Assembly (NCBI GenBank): GCA_019914995.1
Contig: CM034127.1
Coordinates: 5,270,001-5,334,000 of the forward strand
Source: Acanthochlamys bracteata
Lineage: Eukaryota > Streptophyta > Magnoliopsida > Pandanales > Velloziaceae
Length of the DNA stretch: 64,000 nucleotides
Direction: 5' to 3'
A program made the position numbers and the translations under genes. This document shows positions 11,600-23,357 of the stretch, in pieces (positions within the stretch are counted from its first letter, which is position 1; every line of letters starts with the position of its first letter). A model generated the notes under the pieces. It ran no database searches and was not told where the DNA came from. It saw only the letters and a list, made by a program, of their open reading frames with translations.

Positions 11600-12594
11600 A
11601 AAATGCCATATTTAACTCGGCTTCAAGAAGAACACTTAACTATGAGTGTGCTTGATTATCTATCGAAAGTAATGTTGCAATTTTATGAGCTTGTTTACTT
11701 CACTACCAAAAGATTTAAATTTAATTTCACAATTCTAACAACTCACTTCGTATTTACTCTTCGGAAACTCAATTCTAATCGAAGTGAAACTTAGAAACCG
11801 ATGAGAAAGTTCAAAGTCTTACATTTAGAGAGTGTTTACTATATGATAAACTCATTTTTTAAAAATAAATTTAAAAAATAAAATTAAAAATTAAAAATAT
11901 TTAATAAAAAATAAAAATTTATAATTATTTTATATTATAAATAAATTTTTAATAGAAATAATTTATTTTAATTTTGTAATATATTTTATATTGTAAGTGA
12001 GTTTAAAAAAAATAAATTTAGAGGGTATGTAAACACGCCCTTAACTTTTGATTGATGACGTTGGAAAAACAAATAACTGGATGGAAAGGGTTGCTATGGA
12101 AATATGTAGGGAAAGAAGCAAAAAAATTCAATTACTAATTATATACGTTAGTAATTTATGTCATTAATATTCAGAAACTTGTATCAAAACCTAGAAAGGA
12201 ATAACCATACTCAGACCATTACGCCCCAACAACAAAACAACTTAAATTAAATATGCTTCTACAGAACTTCCTCAGCCTGCAGACTGCAGCATGTTAGGGG
12301 TCCTTTGGCTGTATATTTAATCTCCATTTTCATTTATTTTTTACTTTTTTTTATAAAAATATTCTACAGTATTTAAAAAATTTTAAATATTTAAAAGTAT
12401 AAATAAATTGTACGTAATGAAATTATTATATATATATTTTTATTTTTTCGACTAAAAAATATATATTTGTCTTTTAAAGAAATGATAGAAAACTTCTATT
12501 TCTAGAGTTAATTGCTCTTGCTCTTATGAATGAAAGCACTTACTGCCGCATGTCAAACTCTGTTAAACTATTCTAAAGACATAAAAACAGTTCG
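11600..12594. other. Intergenic DNA with repeat
   Basis: No gene is visible. The stretch holds an AT-rich TIR-like segment at 11827-12043 and further A/T runs around 12310-12480. Confidence 0.5.
11827..12043. mobile_element. AT-rich TIR element, copy 2
   Basis: The ends read AGAGTGTTTACTATATG and TGTAAACACGCCC, an imperfect inverted pair around pure A/T sequence. The structure is the same as the 4815-5040 element, but the ends are more diverged. It has no coding capacity. Confidence 0.4.
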
Positions 12595-12833
12595 GAAGTG
12601 TTTATGGAAGCTATTTTTACAAAATAAAAAATATTTTATTTTATTTTTAATTCGTGTTTTATTTTTATTTAAAAATAATAATAATAAATAATAATAAGAT
12701 CTTACGATATAAATTTTTTTATATTTTTTAAATTTTTAAATAAATATATAAAATATTATATAAGATTTATTATAAAATATAAAATTAAAAAATTGAAAAG
12801 TGATTTTCGCGAAAGTAATGCAAAACACATCCT
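12595..12833. mobile_element. AT-rich TIR element, copy 3
   Basis: The left end is TCGGAAGTGTTTATGG and the right end GCAAAACACATCC, with A/T-only DNA between. It abuts the point (about 12840) where similarity between the GDSL pseudogene and the intact copy 2 stops, so it may mark the break that removed the pseudogene's last exon. Confidence 0.4.
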
Positions 12834-13144
12834 AAGTTTCTTGTAAATGTTAATTTATGTTGTTTAAATTTCTGTTTGTTGCTCTTTATGTTCTTACTTT
12901 AGTGTGTCTATAGAAAGTTCGAGAACCAATAGCAGCCTTTGACTTAGATGAGTTAAATAAGACTTACCATGAACAGCGGGCCGCTAGATAATATCAAGCA
13001 AACTAGAATATATATCAAGAAAAATGAACATTGAGCCTTCTGAAGGCTATCAATTTGCTTTGCCATCTTAGAGTTGAACAATTTTGCAGCTTATTTATGA
13101 GTAGGATCACCCTATTTTTCAATCCCTCCGGTAAGTGTTCTTCA

Positions 13145-14564
13145 TGTTAACAAATTGTACAGGACATTATAGGTGCAAAAACGGCAGACCGAGCTGGACC
13201 GGACCGGTCCGTTCGGGTCAAGTTAATAGATCGGATTGGATCAGTTCGGTTTGGTTTCATTTCTCACGATACGGTCCGATCTATTTATCCGATTTATATT
13301 TTAATTTTATATAAAAAATAAAAAATAAAAAATATTTTTAAGATAAAATTAAAAAATAAATATTTTTTATTTTTAAAATTTATTTTTTAATAATATAAAA
13401 ATATTTTTATTGAAATTTGATCTAATCAACGGTCAATTTTGACCAGGTCAATAGTCTATATTGACCGATTAATATGAACAGTATCCGAACGAACGGACCG
13501 GCCTGTTTGATCCGGCCCATTTTTATACCTCTATAGGGCATACATCCTAAAAGCTAGCTATTGATATAAGTGTGCCTAATTTATATAACACCTACCATAT
13601 CAATCTAAAATTTTAATGTGAGATTAATCTCAAGCACACCATCATACGTAGCATGAACTGTGACAACTGGCGTCAGATTTAGGACCTTTTTATCTTTCTC
13701 GACACTCCTTTATACAGTCAGGCAGACATTTACACGATATTAGGCTTTACCTCAAAGATCTCTCTACAATGACCACTCTGATCCTTATTAACAAATCGGA
13801 TAAAATTACATTCTAAAACTAGCTATTGAGGTAGTGTAAATCCAATATATATATAACACACTATATCAATCCAAATTTCGATGCGAAATTATTCTCACAC
13901 AAAATCTCATGCTCGTGAAAATCACAAAGTCTGGCGTCAGAGTTAGGATGTATTTGCTCCCAGCACACTAATTTTACAGCCAGACAATATCTAAGCAATA
14001 TTAGGCTCCACGTCAAAAGTTCCACTGCAAACGACCCGCTCTGAGCAGAGCTTACACTCCTAAAAATCAACTATTGAGATAAGAATGCCCAATCTATATA
14101 AAATTTAATATATCAATTCAAATTTTCAATGCTAAATGATGTAAAATTATATTAGTGTAAATAACATAAGTGTGATTTCTTGGAAGGATATATATAGTTT
14201 CAAAAATCTAATGAAAGCAAGTTTGGCCTCATTTACTGCTGTTTGGTTGTTTGTTGAAGAGGATGGCCGATCTGGCGGTGCTCCGTTTATATTTTTATTG
14301 TATTATCTCACATTGTATCAAAGCGGATATTTATGGTGAAGCCCAATATCACTAGACGTCTGTCTAAACTGTACAAGGGGGTATGGTGAGGGATAAATAG
14401 ATCCTAACCATGCGCCAGCTCTTGTATCCATGCTTCACGTGAGTGTGGGTTGAGATTAGTTCCACATTAAAAAATTGGTTTGATATAGTGGATGTTATAT
14501 AAATTGGGCACCCTCATGTTAATAGCTAGCTTTTTGGAGTGTAGTTCTGTCTGATTTGTTAACA
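13145..14564. repeat. Composite repeat insertion inside the pseudogene
   Basis: A ~255-base unit containing AGCTAGCTATTG, TATATAACACNNAC and a CTGGCGTCAG-like core occurs as two direct copies (about 13145-13787, interrupted by a hAT element, and 13788-14050). A partial third copy lies at 14045-14140 and one inverted copy at ~14300-14564. The insertion is bounded by TGTTAACA at 13145-13152 and 14557-14564. Copies begin TGTTAACAAATC, so they could be LTR-type (TRIM-like) fragments. As an LTR fossil it is fragmentary, non-coding and of moderate age, since copies differ at many positions. Family not resolved. Confidence 0.55.
13170..13533. mobile_element. nDart-like hAT non-autonomous element
   Basis: The left end TAGGTGCAAAAACGGC and the inverted right end TAGAGGTATAAAAATGGGC resemble the rice nDart/Dart terminus (TAGAGGTGGCCAAACGGGC, known family). 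Subterminal GGACCGGTCCGTTCG-type repeats are mirrored at both ends, and the middle is A/T-rich with no coding. It sits inside the first copy of the composite repeat: its flanks (AGGACAT left, AGGGCAT right) look like a diverged target duplication. Confidence 0.6.
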
Positions 14565-16095
14565 CTCCGCACCGGCAGACATCCTATAGGTGGAAGACCA
14601 AAAATTTAATTTCTTCACCACTGATTCACATAATTTCTGAAGTTTAATAAAGAACAACAAAGTCATTGTTGTTGATCGATTTTACTCCAAGGAGGCAAGT
14701 TAAATTGTTTTTTTTTTCTATGATAAAGTTTGAATTTGAAAAAATCAACATGTCCACATAGGAAGGGGCATCATGGTAAAGCTTCCTGAATGGAGTAATG
14801 AAGTAAGTGTTGAGGAGATCATCAGACCCACAGCCGATGACGTAGAGACTCTTTGCGACAATGCTCTCGGCATGTTTATTCCCTACCACACTGGTCATCT
14901 TCTTTTTGTGCTATTTGAGCAACTTCAACTGATATAGCTTGAATACCACAGACTGTCTCAGCAAGCTTGCTATGAAATTATCAGATAATTATTTGTTTTG
15001 CATAGAGAAAATGCAACATTGAGAAAGATTCAAATATTACTGCAATGTTGGGGTGGGAGAATCAAAGCCACTTCCAGTAACCCATTTTCTAACAAGTAAA
15101 CATGCCTAAAGTAAAAACTCCGATAAGCAGGTCTTCGGGAGAGAGATTGATGCCAAAGTAAAGAGGCAAATACTTCTTTCTGCCCAAGTCGGAAACCGTC
15201 AAATATTAGTGATACTTAGGAAACCCTATGTAATTACGTACTGAATTTTAAGAAAACTTAAACAAGTGGGAGTAAATAGGTGAATAGTGTGTTTTCCTAA
15301 ATCGTTACAATTCCATATAAGAGTCAAATTAGTTAAAATTGAAGTTCCTCTAAAAAGTTTGAGTTTTATTAGAAAATTATTATTTATTTTTTTAAATATA
15401 AAATGTATTCTAGTTGGGTTCAAGTCGTAACTTAAGAATAGGTGTATCATATTTAAAATTTTATCTATAAAATATTGGTTCTAATTATAACTAGGAGGTT
15501 CTATATCTCATACGGCAAATAAAAATATTCAGTTTTTTTACTATTGTCTGTTTTTTTAATTCATCTATTTCTCATCTTATTCAATTTATTTTGTTTTATT
15601 CATCTATTTTTAATTTATTCTGTCTATTTCTAGGCTTGTTTGTCTTTTAATTCGTTTTATTTTTTATTACTTATTACACTAAGGGTGTGTTTCAAATATC
15701 CGTAACTGAGTTTTGTGAAAGTAAAAAGTAGAAAGTAAAATTTCTTAAAAAATAAAGTGGAAGTGAAGTTCAGTATTTATATTTCAATAGATTTTAGAAA
15801 TGTGTTGAAAATTGAAAGATATAATTGTATTGGAAAGTGTATAAATAAGAAAGTTGGAACTGGAGTTCCGTACGTGAAAGTGGAGTTCTGAATTTTTTGT
15901 GTAATTAAAATATAAAAATTATTCGGAACTCAAAATCTGGCGCGAGAAAATAAAGTTACGGGCATTTAAAATACGCACTAAGTGCACTCTAGTTAGCATA
16001 GACTGCATTAGGTCATAGGTTAGGTTGCTAAGATGATGTGGAGTAACGTGAAGACCAATCACCAAATTTTGAAATGTGTGCTTGACAATAATTTG

Positions 16096-16181
16096 TTGTG
16101 CGTTAAATAACCATGGCTGGTTCGACTAGTTGGAACTTTGTTGCAGTAGGGACATGTGCGTTAAATAACCATGGCTGGTTT
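16096..16181. repeat. Direct repeat pair, ~27 bases
   Basis: The string TGTGCGTTAAATAACCATGG plus CTGGTT occurs at ~16097 and again at ~16155, 58 bases apart, in non-coding DNA within intron 1 of the GDSL pseudogene. It is a recent short local duplication with no evident function. Confidence 0.7.
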
Positions 16182-17356
16182 GAATGTGGGTCTTAACGCA
16201 GCGACACAGAAAAAATTCCTCCAAGCTAATTAGAGCGTGCCACTGGATCGTTGGAAACATATTGCATCACAGTTAGTAGGACTATGCTTGAACTCCTAAT
16301 TGAATGAGAACCACTGGCCAGACATGTTGAACTAAATGCACCCTTATCCAATCAATCTCACAAATTTACTCTACTAGCTGGTTTTTTCCACTAGTCCCGT
16401 AAATTTGGCATCGAGTTTGATGTACGGATTTGCAAACAATAGGTTCAACAGCTATTGGTAGGTTGAACTCATGTTCAAGAAAAATGAAGGAGAAACAAAT
16501 TACAGAAAGGAAGAAGTAAACAGTTTCTGATCAAGTCGGACGGAACTTAGCCGTTCCTTTACCTTCCAGTGGGCATCCTACCTGGGAGGTCCAACCCATA
16601 GGGTGGTAAGTTATACTCGGCTAAATTCGTGTACATGTTCTTAGCAGTATCAAATATAGAGTCTCACGAATATGTGCACATCCGGTGCCTTTGGCATTTC
16701 CATAACTAGCATTAGCAGCAGCAACAATGCCAGTGACGACAAAAGATGATCGATCACGAACAGGGTCTTCTTCTGCTGTGCCATTGCTGTTGTTGCTACT
16801 CTTGTTATTTTGTCCATGAACTATCTTCTTATAATGATGATTAGTAAAAGAAAAAGAAAGTGGGTTCGTAAAATTAGTGCAATGTTGACTGGTTACCATA
16901 AAAAAAGAAGCTATGGAATGAAAGAATACCGTGATATGCATAAGCTTATCAACGGAACTAGTTTGTCTAAGGTAGTACTGATAGCATAAAATACATGGAA
17001 TGCAATTACTTCATGTGAACTGGAATTTATTTCCATATCCCAACCATAAGAGGAATTTAATGTATAGACAACAATTATCAAGTGGATTCTGGTTTTGTCG
17101 CGAATGCTAGAACTCAGTGATCAGAATATTTGATCTGAAGTTTATAGGATTTTCCTTGCAGGTACCATCTAATTATCAAAATTTAATTTCCCTTGAGAAT
17201 AGTTGCAGTAAATGTCAATAATATCATTTGTTTTCTCAGCAAAAGATTAGATTTAGTAATTATAACATTTAAGTATTAACCGTACAATTCTTTTCCTTTT
17301 GAGATAAGGCAATCGAAACAATCAGAGATATAAATATGAATCAAGCTAAACAGATC

Positions 17357-17784
17357 TACCTGCGGTTTGGCCAAACGGCTTAGAATATAGCATGCTCGGC
17401 CCATCAATAGTAATAGGACATGCCAGAGTAGGCTCGATCTATCAGACAGTATAGGATCGACAATATCAGCTTATCGGGAGGCTCCCGCATAGTCACTGTA
17501 CATGTTGATTGGTCAACGATATATCGTTGATCTAGTAAATATTGCATTGACTAGATCAATTTATAAAAAATTTTAATAATAAAAATATTTATAATTTATT
17601 TTTATCTTAATAATAATTATTTAAATTTATTGATATTATTATTATTAATAATTTGTTATATAAAATAAAAAAATTATAGATAAACGGTAAGATCGGAGCA
17701 CTAAATTACACCTGGGTCAGCTCAGCCCGAGTGTGGAAACCAGATAGAGGCGGGGTGGGTTGATCCGCACATATTTACACGTAT
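17357..17784. mobile_element. Possible hAT (nDart-like) element
   Basis: GGTTTGGCCAAACGGCT near 17364 resembles the inner nDart terminus. The region has GATC- and CGG-rich outer parts around an A/T-rich core (17555-17690) and ends near GCGGGGTGGGTTGATCCGC. Ends and target duplication are not clear, so the boundaries are approximate. Confidence 0.3.
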
Positions 17785-18452
17785 GTGACAGCCTGTTTTA
17801 AAGATACTGAACAGATAAAGTAGTCTCATATCTTCTTGTCAGTTGAGGCAAAACTTTAGCATCACTTAGAAAGCTTGAAAGGACTATGATATTTTGGATT
17901 GATGGTCTTCTAGTGTGCAGTAACTGTTTAGAGTGAACAAGGCCGTATTTTAATCCGAATTCAAGAACACTCGCTAAGCATGCCTTTGAGTTCTATCAAG
18001 GATAGTGTTGCAATCCAATGTGAAACTTAAAAATATCAATGACAAGGTTCGGTCTTTTGACATTTAACTTTGATGAAGTTCGAAATAGTGAAATGTAAAA
18101 GTATGGAGAAAGATGAAACGCAACCAATAATTATATAAAGTAATAATTTATGTCAATAAATTCGCAAACCAAAAAGAAAAGAGGAAAACATACTCAAGCA
18201 AGAATGCTGCAACGAAAACAAATGCAACATGCTTCCAGCGTAAACTCCATCAGCCTGTAAGTCGACATTATGGAATTTTTAGTTGCCTTCCTCCACACCG
18301 AAATAAATAAATGCCTGAGACAAATGCACTTAAGCTTCTCTGTCTTCTGAGTCTTTATTCTGCGTAGGGTTCCCTGTTGGACCCTTTCGTTTGAAGATTA
18401 TAAATTAATGGCTGATTACCAGTGGTACGGGCGGTGCGGTAAATTGTTTGCC
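17785..18452. other. Intergenic, 3' flank of GDSL copy 2
   Basis: No coding sequence or clear repeat is visible. The part nearest the gene probably holds its 3' UTR. Confidence 0.4.
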
Positions 18453-20363
18453 TTACGTCAAGCGACTTAAGTATCTCCTGAGAAGATCATCAACTAAGAT
18501 TTGGTAGGTCCTCTCAGTTGGGTGATAGCTGTCCCAGAACACATATTTGCTATCATCTTCACAGACTTTGGAGGTCACACCGTTGCATAACACCGACACC
18601 TCTAGTTTCCCAGTCCCACAACATCCTTTGGTTGAAACATCGAATCCTAGATACAAAAGTTTCAATATAAGAAATTGCTGAAGGTGAACTTCCAGCATTT
18701 TGTGAGAACATTAAAATGTGCTAAGGTTTTCATAAATATTCGTTCATGTGCTTGAACTCTCTGTTTGTTGCTCTTCATATAACTGAACTTTTGTCCCTCT
18801 TTAAATGTTTTATAAATTCTACCTTTATGAGCAATGTGCTGTATAAGTTTGTTTCTGTTCTCGTGTTCATAGCATGAAAGATTAAAGACATGAGATTTTT
18901 CTTATGTTGATTTCAACCGCTGCATAATGTCTTCCAATTAGTTGAAAGTTTAGCGAGAAATTTCGAAGAACTAATGGCAGTCTTTGGCTTATATGGTTCA
19001 GGCAGGACTTACCATAAACAGAGGGTCTTTGGATTATGTCAAGCAAACTTGAGAATATATCCAGAAAAACAAGCGTCGTTGAGCCTTTTAACGGTCCATT
19101 GCTGAGCCTATCAAGTTCCTTTTCCATCTTAGAGTTGAATAATTCTGCAGCATGGTTGCGTTTGGGATCACAGTCTCTTTCGATCCCTCCAGCAAATGTT
19201 CTCTGCAACGGCAAGCATCCTATAGGTGGAAGACCCAAGAATCCGATTTTCTTAGCCCCTGATTCATTTAATTTCTGAAGTTTGATAGAGAAACAGCAAA
19301 GTCATTCATTGTTCATGCATTTACTTCTGAACGGAAAGCTGAAAGCCTCTTACCATGAGGAAGTTTGAAGCTGAAGAAACCAACAAGTTCACATAGGAAG
19401 GGATATCATAGTGCAGTTTCCTGAATGGAGTAATGAAGTAAGTGTTGAGGAGATCATCGGAGCCACAACCGATGATATAGAGACTGTTAGTGACAATGCT
19501 CTCAGCCTCCTCCATCCCTGTCACTGCTCTCAGCTTCTTCTTGTACCCTTCGAACAACTTCAGCTGATCTGTCATAGATATAACAGACTGGAGGAGCAAG
19601 TCTTCTTGTTAGAACCATAAGAGAATTATTTACTTGGCATTGGAGAGATGCAATATTAAGAAAGATAAGGAGATTACCGCGACTTTGGGGGTGAGAGGAT
19701 CGAAGCCGCTTGCCCCAGATGCAAAGCAAACTCCTGTGCGCAGGTCTTCGGGGGAGAGATTGACGCCGATGTAAGGAGGTAAGTACTCTTTTATGCCCAG
19801 CCCAGAAACTGTACGTTAGAAATCTTTAAGACTTAGATCACTGTGACTTTGTCTTAATCTATTTGCATCGGATTGAGGTATCGCATTTTTAGATAAAACT
19901 GAAAAAATACAAGGGACTAATCTAGCTGCATAAAGCAATAGTTTTCGTTGCTGTCGAGTAGTACTATGATGACCAACAACCAAAGGTAGAAAGAAGTCTG
20001 CGCTCGACATTAACTTCTTTATCATGGTTGTGATAACCCTTTTGCAACCGGGACATGCCTGAACTAAGATAAAGAAGTAAGCAGTGTACCTAAAAAGTCG
20101 GATGGAACTTTGCCGTTGCTGAACCTTCCAGTGGGCATTCTGCCTGGAAAATCCAAACCATATGGCGGAAAGTTGCACTTGACTATAGTCTTGATGTGGT
20201 TGTTGTTACCAGTATCAAATATAGAGTCTCCGAAGATGTAGACAGCAGGAACCTTTGGCATTGTCTCATTGCCCGTACCAGCAGCCGCAGCAATGTCGCC
20301 AATGACAACAACAACAACAAGAACAAGACTGTTAAGCAACGAGGTTTTCTTGTTCTGCTCCAT
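18453..20363 (-). CDS. GDSL esterase/lipase, EXL type (copy 2)
   Basis: Five exons on the - strand (20363-20090, 19808-19678, 19587-19354, 19274-19013, 18646-18453) give 364 residues. The N-terminus [20 protein letters not shown] is a plausible signal sequence or anchor. Block I is FGDSIFD (Ser47), block [14 protein letters not shown], block [15 protein letters not shown] (Asp replaces the usual Asn), and the Asp339/His342 pair is in WDSYHPTE. Exon lengths (274, 131, 234, 262, 194) parallel the neighbours. The frame stays open upstream to ~20780, but no ATG closer to the signal sequence exists; the chosen ATG puts the hydrophobic run at the N-terminus as in the other copies. The whole gene, with introns and promoter, was duplicated to make the pseudogene to its left. 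The likely product is a secreted ester hydrolase of unknown substrate. Confidence 0.93.
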
Positions 20364-21014
20364 TGCTGTCTCTCCTGCTGATGTTGTTCTTTGTCCATGA
20401 ACAACAACAATCGTTTTATAGTGATCATGATAGGAAAAAAAAATAATGATTGGGTTCGTGAAATTAATGCAATGGCGACAGATAACCAGAAGAAGCACTG
20501 AAATGAAAGAACGGGATAATATAGTTATGCTCGTTAACGGAAGTAGTTGATCTAACAATTCTGCAGACAGCACGAAATGCTTGGATATGCAATTATATGC
20601 TAAGGAATGGAATTTATTTCCATCTTCCCAACCGAAAACCAAAAAAGGAAATTTTATGTAGTACATAAAGTTTCGCTTTTCGATTGGTGGGATCCTGATT
20701 TCTCGAAAAAGTTTAGAACAATTCATTGTGTACAATTTTTTATTGTGAAGTTTATAAGTACGAATTTCTTTTGCTTTCACTGTTAATAACTTGCGTGCTT
20801 TTTTCCCTGTATAGACAAAATAGAGTTTAACAAAAAAATAAAATTTAAAATAATAATTGAAATACGTAAAGCAAAATTTAGAATAATAAAATTTGATAAA
20901 ATATAAGTAGAATTTAGTAAAATATAAAGTTTAAAATACAAAGGAAATACGGTTTAGTAAAAATTGAAAATGCCTATAATTAAAGATAATTCAAGTTTCT
21001 TGGTCGCGGTGTCT

Positions 21015-21104
21015 GCATTGCTAGCTGTACATTTCCACTATTTTAAAGAATTATCGAATGCATTGTTAGCTGTACATTTCCACTATTTTAAAGAATCATC
21101 TAAA
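21015..21104. repeat. 45-base tandem repeat, two copies
   Basis: The unit GCATTGCTAGCTGTACATTT ... AAAGAATTATCGAAT is repeated head to tail with a few mismatches (second copy begins at 21060). The period, 45, is a multiple of three, so one frame reads the same peptide twice (LLAVHFHYFKE), but no gene context supports coding. Confidence 0.85.
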
Positions 21105-21357
21105 GCGTTCGAAAGTATTTATAAAAATAAATTTTTTTTAATATAAAAATATTTTTATTTTTTAAAAAAATAAATTCTATTTTTTTATTTTAAAAAATAA
21201 TAAAAATATATAATAAAAAATTTTACTATATAAAATTTTTTTATATTTTAAAAATTTTTAAATAAATTATTTATATATCTATAAAATATATATTAAAAAA
21301 TATATAATTAAAAATTAAAAAACTGTTTTTTTTCTAAATATAATGCTAAACGGACTT
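21104..21357. mobile_element. AT-rich TIR element, copy 4
   Basis: The left end GCGTTCGAAAGTATTT and right end TGCTAAACGGACTT enclose A/T-only sequence. It resembles the 4815-5040 element, including the shared right-end word AAACGGACT. It immediately follows the 45-base tandem repeat. Confidence 0.45.
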
Positions 21358-22190
21358 GAGGGACCAACATATCAACACCAAGAAGGAAACCACTGTTTGA
21401 CACCAGGCATATTTAATTCACTTGAATATTATTTTCAGATAAAGTTTTCATATTTATTTTACAAATTTATTTTTTATAAATTTTATTTTGTTTAAAAGCT
21501 TATTTTTAAAAAATTGTAGATTATTTTCAGATAAATATGTGTCAAAAAGTTAATTAACACAAAAACACACTTTCTTAAATTTCTATATTATTTTACTACT
21601 GTGAACAGAGAGAATAAAAACACTGATGAGCTACCTTAAAAAATGATATATCTTTTACTAGTTTGGACAAAAATATTGTTTGTAACGAAGCATAACTGCT
21701 AAGATAATCCATATAGTTGATGCCATTTAACAAAAGTAAATTTTAGTTACATTTTTAATACACCGTGCTATTAATTAAGAAAATTTTCAACTGATACTGT
21801 TTTGCATATTAATCATGGTACTTTAGAACAGCCATGCATGGATTGCTTCCAACATAAAGCAATGAGAGGACAGTTAAAAGAATGACAGCTTTTAAATTAA
21901 CTAGCCGTTTATACGGATCTCCGGCAACGGATTGCTATTAATGGAATATTATAAGTGTTTATGAATAAAATTTTTGAGAAATAGCTATACTATTTTTATT
22001 AAAAGTTATAAAAAAATTTTGACGTTAAAGATATTTATTTTTCAAAATAATTAAATAAAGTTTACAATATTATAACAATTTTATTTATCAAAAGTAAACT
22101 AAAAATGAGTTTTTGAAATGGAGCCAAAGATTCAACCAAAACATACACTAAATGGACTATCTCGACTAAGCGGTGGCACACTCCAAATCA

Positions 22191-23357
22191 TAGTTGTTAA
22201 AATCGAACCGAATGTCGACACAAAAAATTGTTCGAATCAACGATTCTTAGATTGATCCAACAGATCAACAGGTCGATCTATCGAGTCAATATAATACTAA
22301 GTCTGCGTGTCCACTCATCAATGCAATGTGCTTGATTATCGTCAATGGTTTCAACCAAATACCTTCTACAATGATTTCGAAGAATAACTCGAATTTTAGT
22401 ATAAATTTATGATCTCTTCTATATTTCTACGAAAATTGAGAGGCGTTCAAGATCTAATAAAGTTTCCATTGCGAGAAAGAAAGAAATAGTGAGTAGATCA
22501 ATGGCAGCGAATATAGAGTTAGGAAGAGAACCGGTGTGGTAGAACTATTAACTCAAATGAGATAAAAAAAAAAAAGTACGGGACAAGAGCTTTCGTTATG
22601 GAGAAGCGACTGCACAGCTCTGAAGAACGCCATTGTTAAAATGGGAGTAAAAGAAAACAAAAACAATAGTGTTGAGTTTTGCCAAGATTCACAGATCATG
22701 ATTAACTACATATATCTCAAACATATCATTTCAACTGGTAAGAAATATATAATAGTGAAATGTTTGATTAATGTTTGCTTAGACTCATGTTTTATAATAA
22801 CGTGTATGTTTCTTATTGGTTCGATTGTCTCATCATTAGGGTTGTCTTCTTTGGTATACTTGAACGAAGGTGCTTTAAGTTTGGTGGCGTATATCAAGTT
22901 AATCTCAAACATCCGGTTGAGATCTGGGGCTAATCTGAGCAGAGTCATCCGCAACCCTACTGAACATCATTGAACATCAATAGCGATCGGAGTTGAACTC
23001 ATTGAGCAGAGTGTTGAGGGAGTGACATTCATTCAATTGATAGCGGCATCATCCTTGAACTTCGATCGCGATCGTACGAACATCAGCATTAGCAACAACA
23101 GCAAAAAGTAACACCAGTAGAAGAAGAACTTGATGGACAAGAAGATGAAGAATTCTTTTGCTCTCCATCGCCGGGTCCTCCACCGTGCTTCCCCAATTCT
23201 TCGAGAATTATCAATTTTATTTTATTTTTTTCAATTCAATCTGAATTGATCTAGACGGCCTGGGTCATTCCGAATCAGTTTGGTTCGAGACGAGTCAACA
23301 TAGGTCATTCGTACGAACGATTTATTTACAGACGCGGACCGTTTTTAGTTCCTAATT
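22191..23357. mobile_element. Putative 1.2-kb TIR element, unclassified
   Basis: The left TAGTTGTTAAAATCGAACCG and inverted right TAGGAACTAAAAACGGTCCG match at about two thirds of positions. Both ends carry GATC-, GTCAA- and CGA-rich subterminal sequence like the hAT copies. The interior holds a 110-codon open frame (22641-22973) with no known domain. It is most likely a non-autonomous DNA transposon; the boundaries are approximate. Confidence 0.35.

Larger units (their letters stand above)
12840..17000 (-). pseudogene. GDSL esterase pseudogene (copy of the 18.4-20.4 kb gene)
   Basis: Relics lie in the right order on the - strand. Exon 1 and upstream DNA are at ~16535-16950, exon 2 at ~15055-15195, exon 3 at ~14745-14960. 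The two halves of exon 4 are at 14567-14645 and 12965-13144, and part of intron 4 is at 12840-12964. The best block reads [19 protein letters not shown], identical to copy 2 over that stretch. The FGDS nucleophile block is frameshifted away, exon 2 carries an in-frame stop and altered residues, exon 4 is split by ~1.4 kb of repeats, and exon 5 is absent. Similarity to copy 2 extends into introns and the promoter (for example GGAATTTATTTCCAT near 17022), so it is a DNA-level tandem duplicate, not a retrocopy. No functional esterase can be made. Confidence 0.85.

Noticed and set aside
16621-16941. A separate small secreted protein gene on the - strand
   Set aside because: It aligns with the upstream region and exon 1 of GDSL copy 2 but with a shifted frame and no GDS motif; it is part of the pseudogene.
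20064-20780. 238-codon open frame as a long N-terminal extension of GDSL copy 2
   Set aside because: The upstream part ([18 protein letters not shown]...) has no counterpart in the other copies, and the hydrophobic signal sequence starts at the ATG at 20363.
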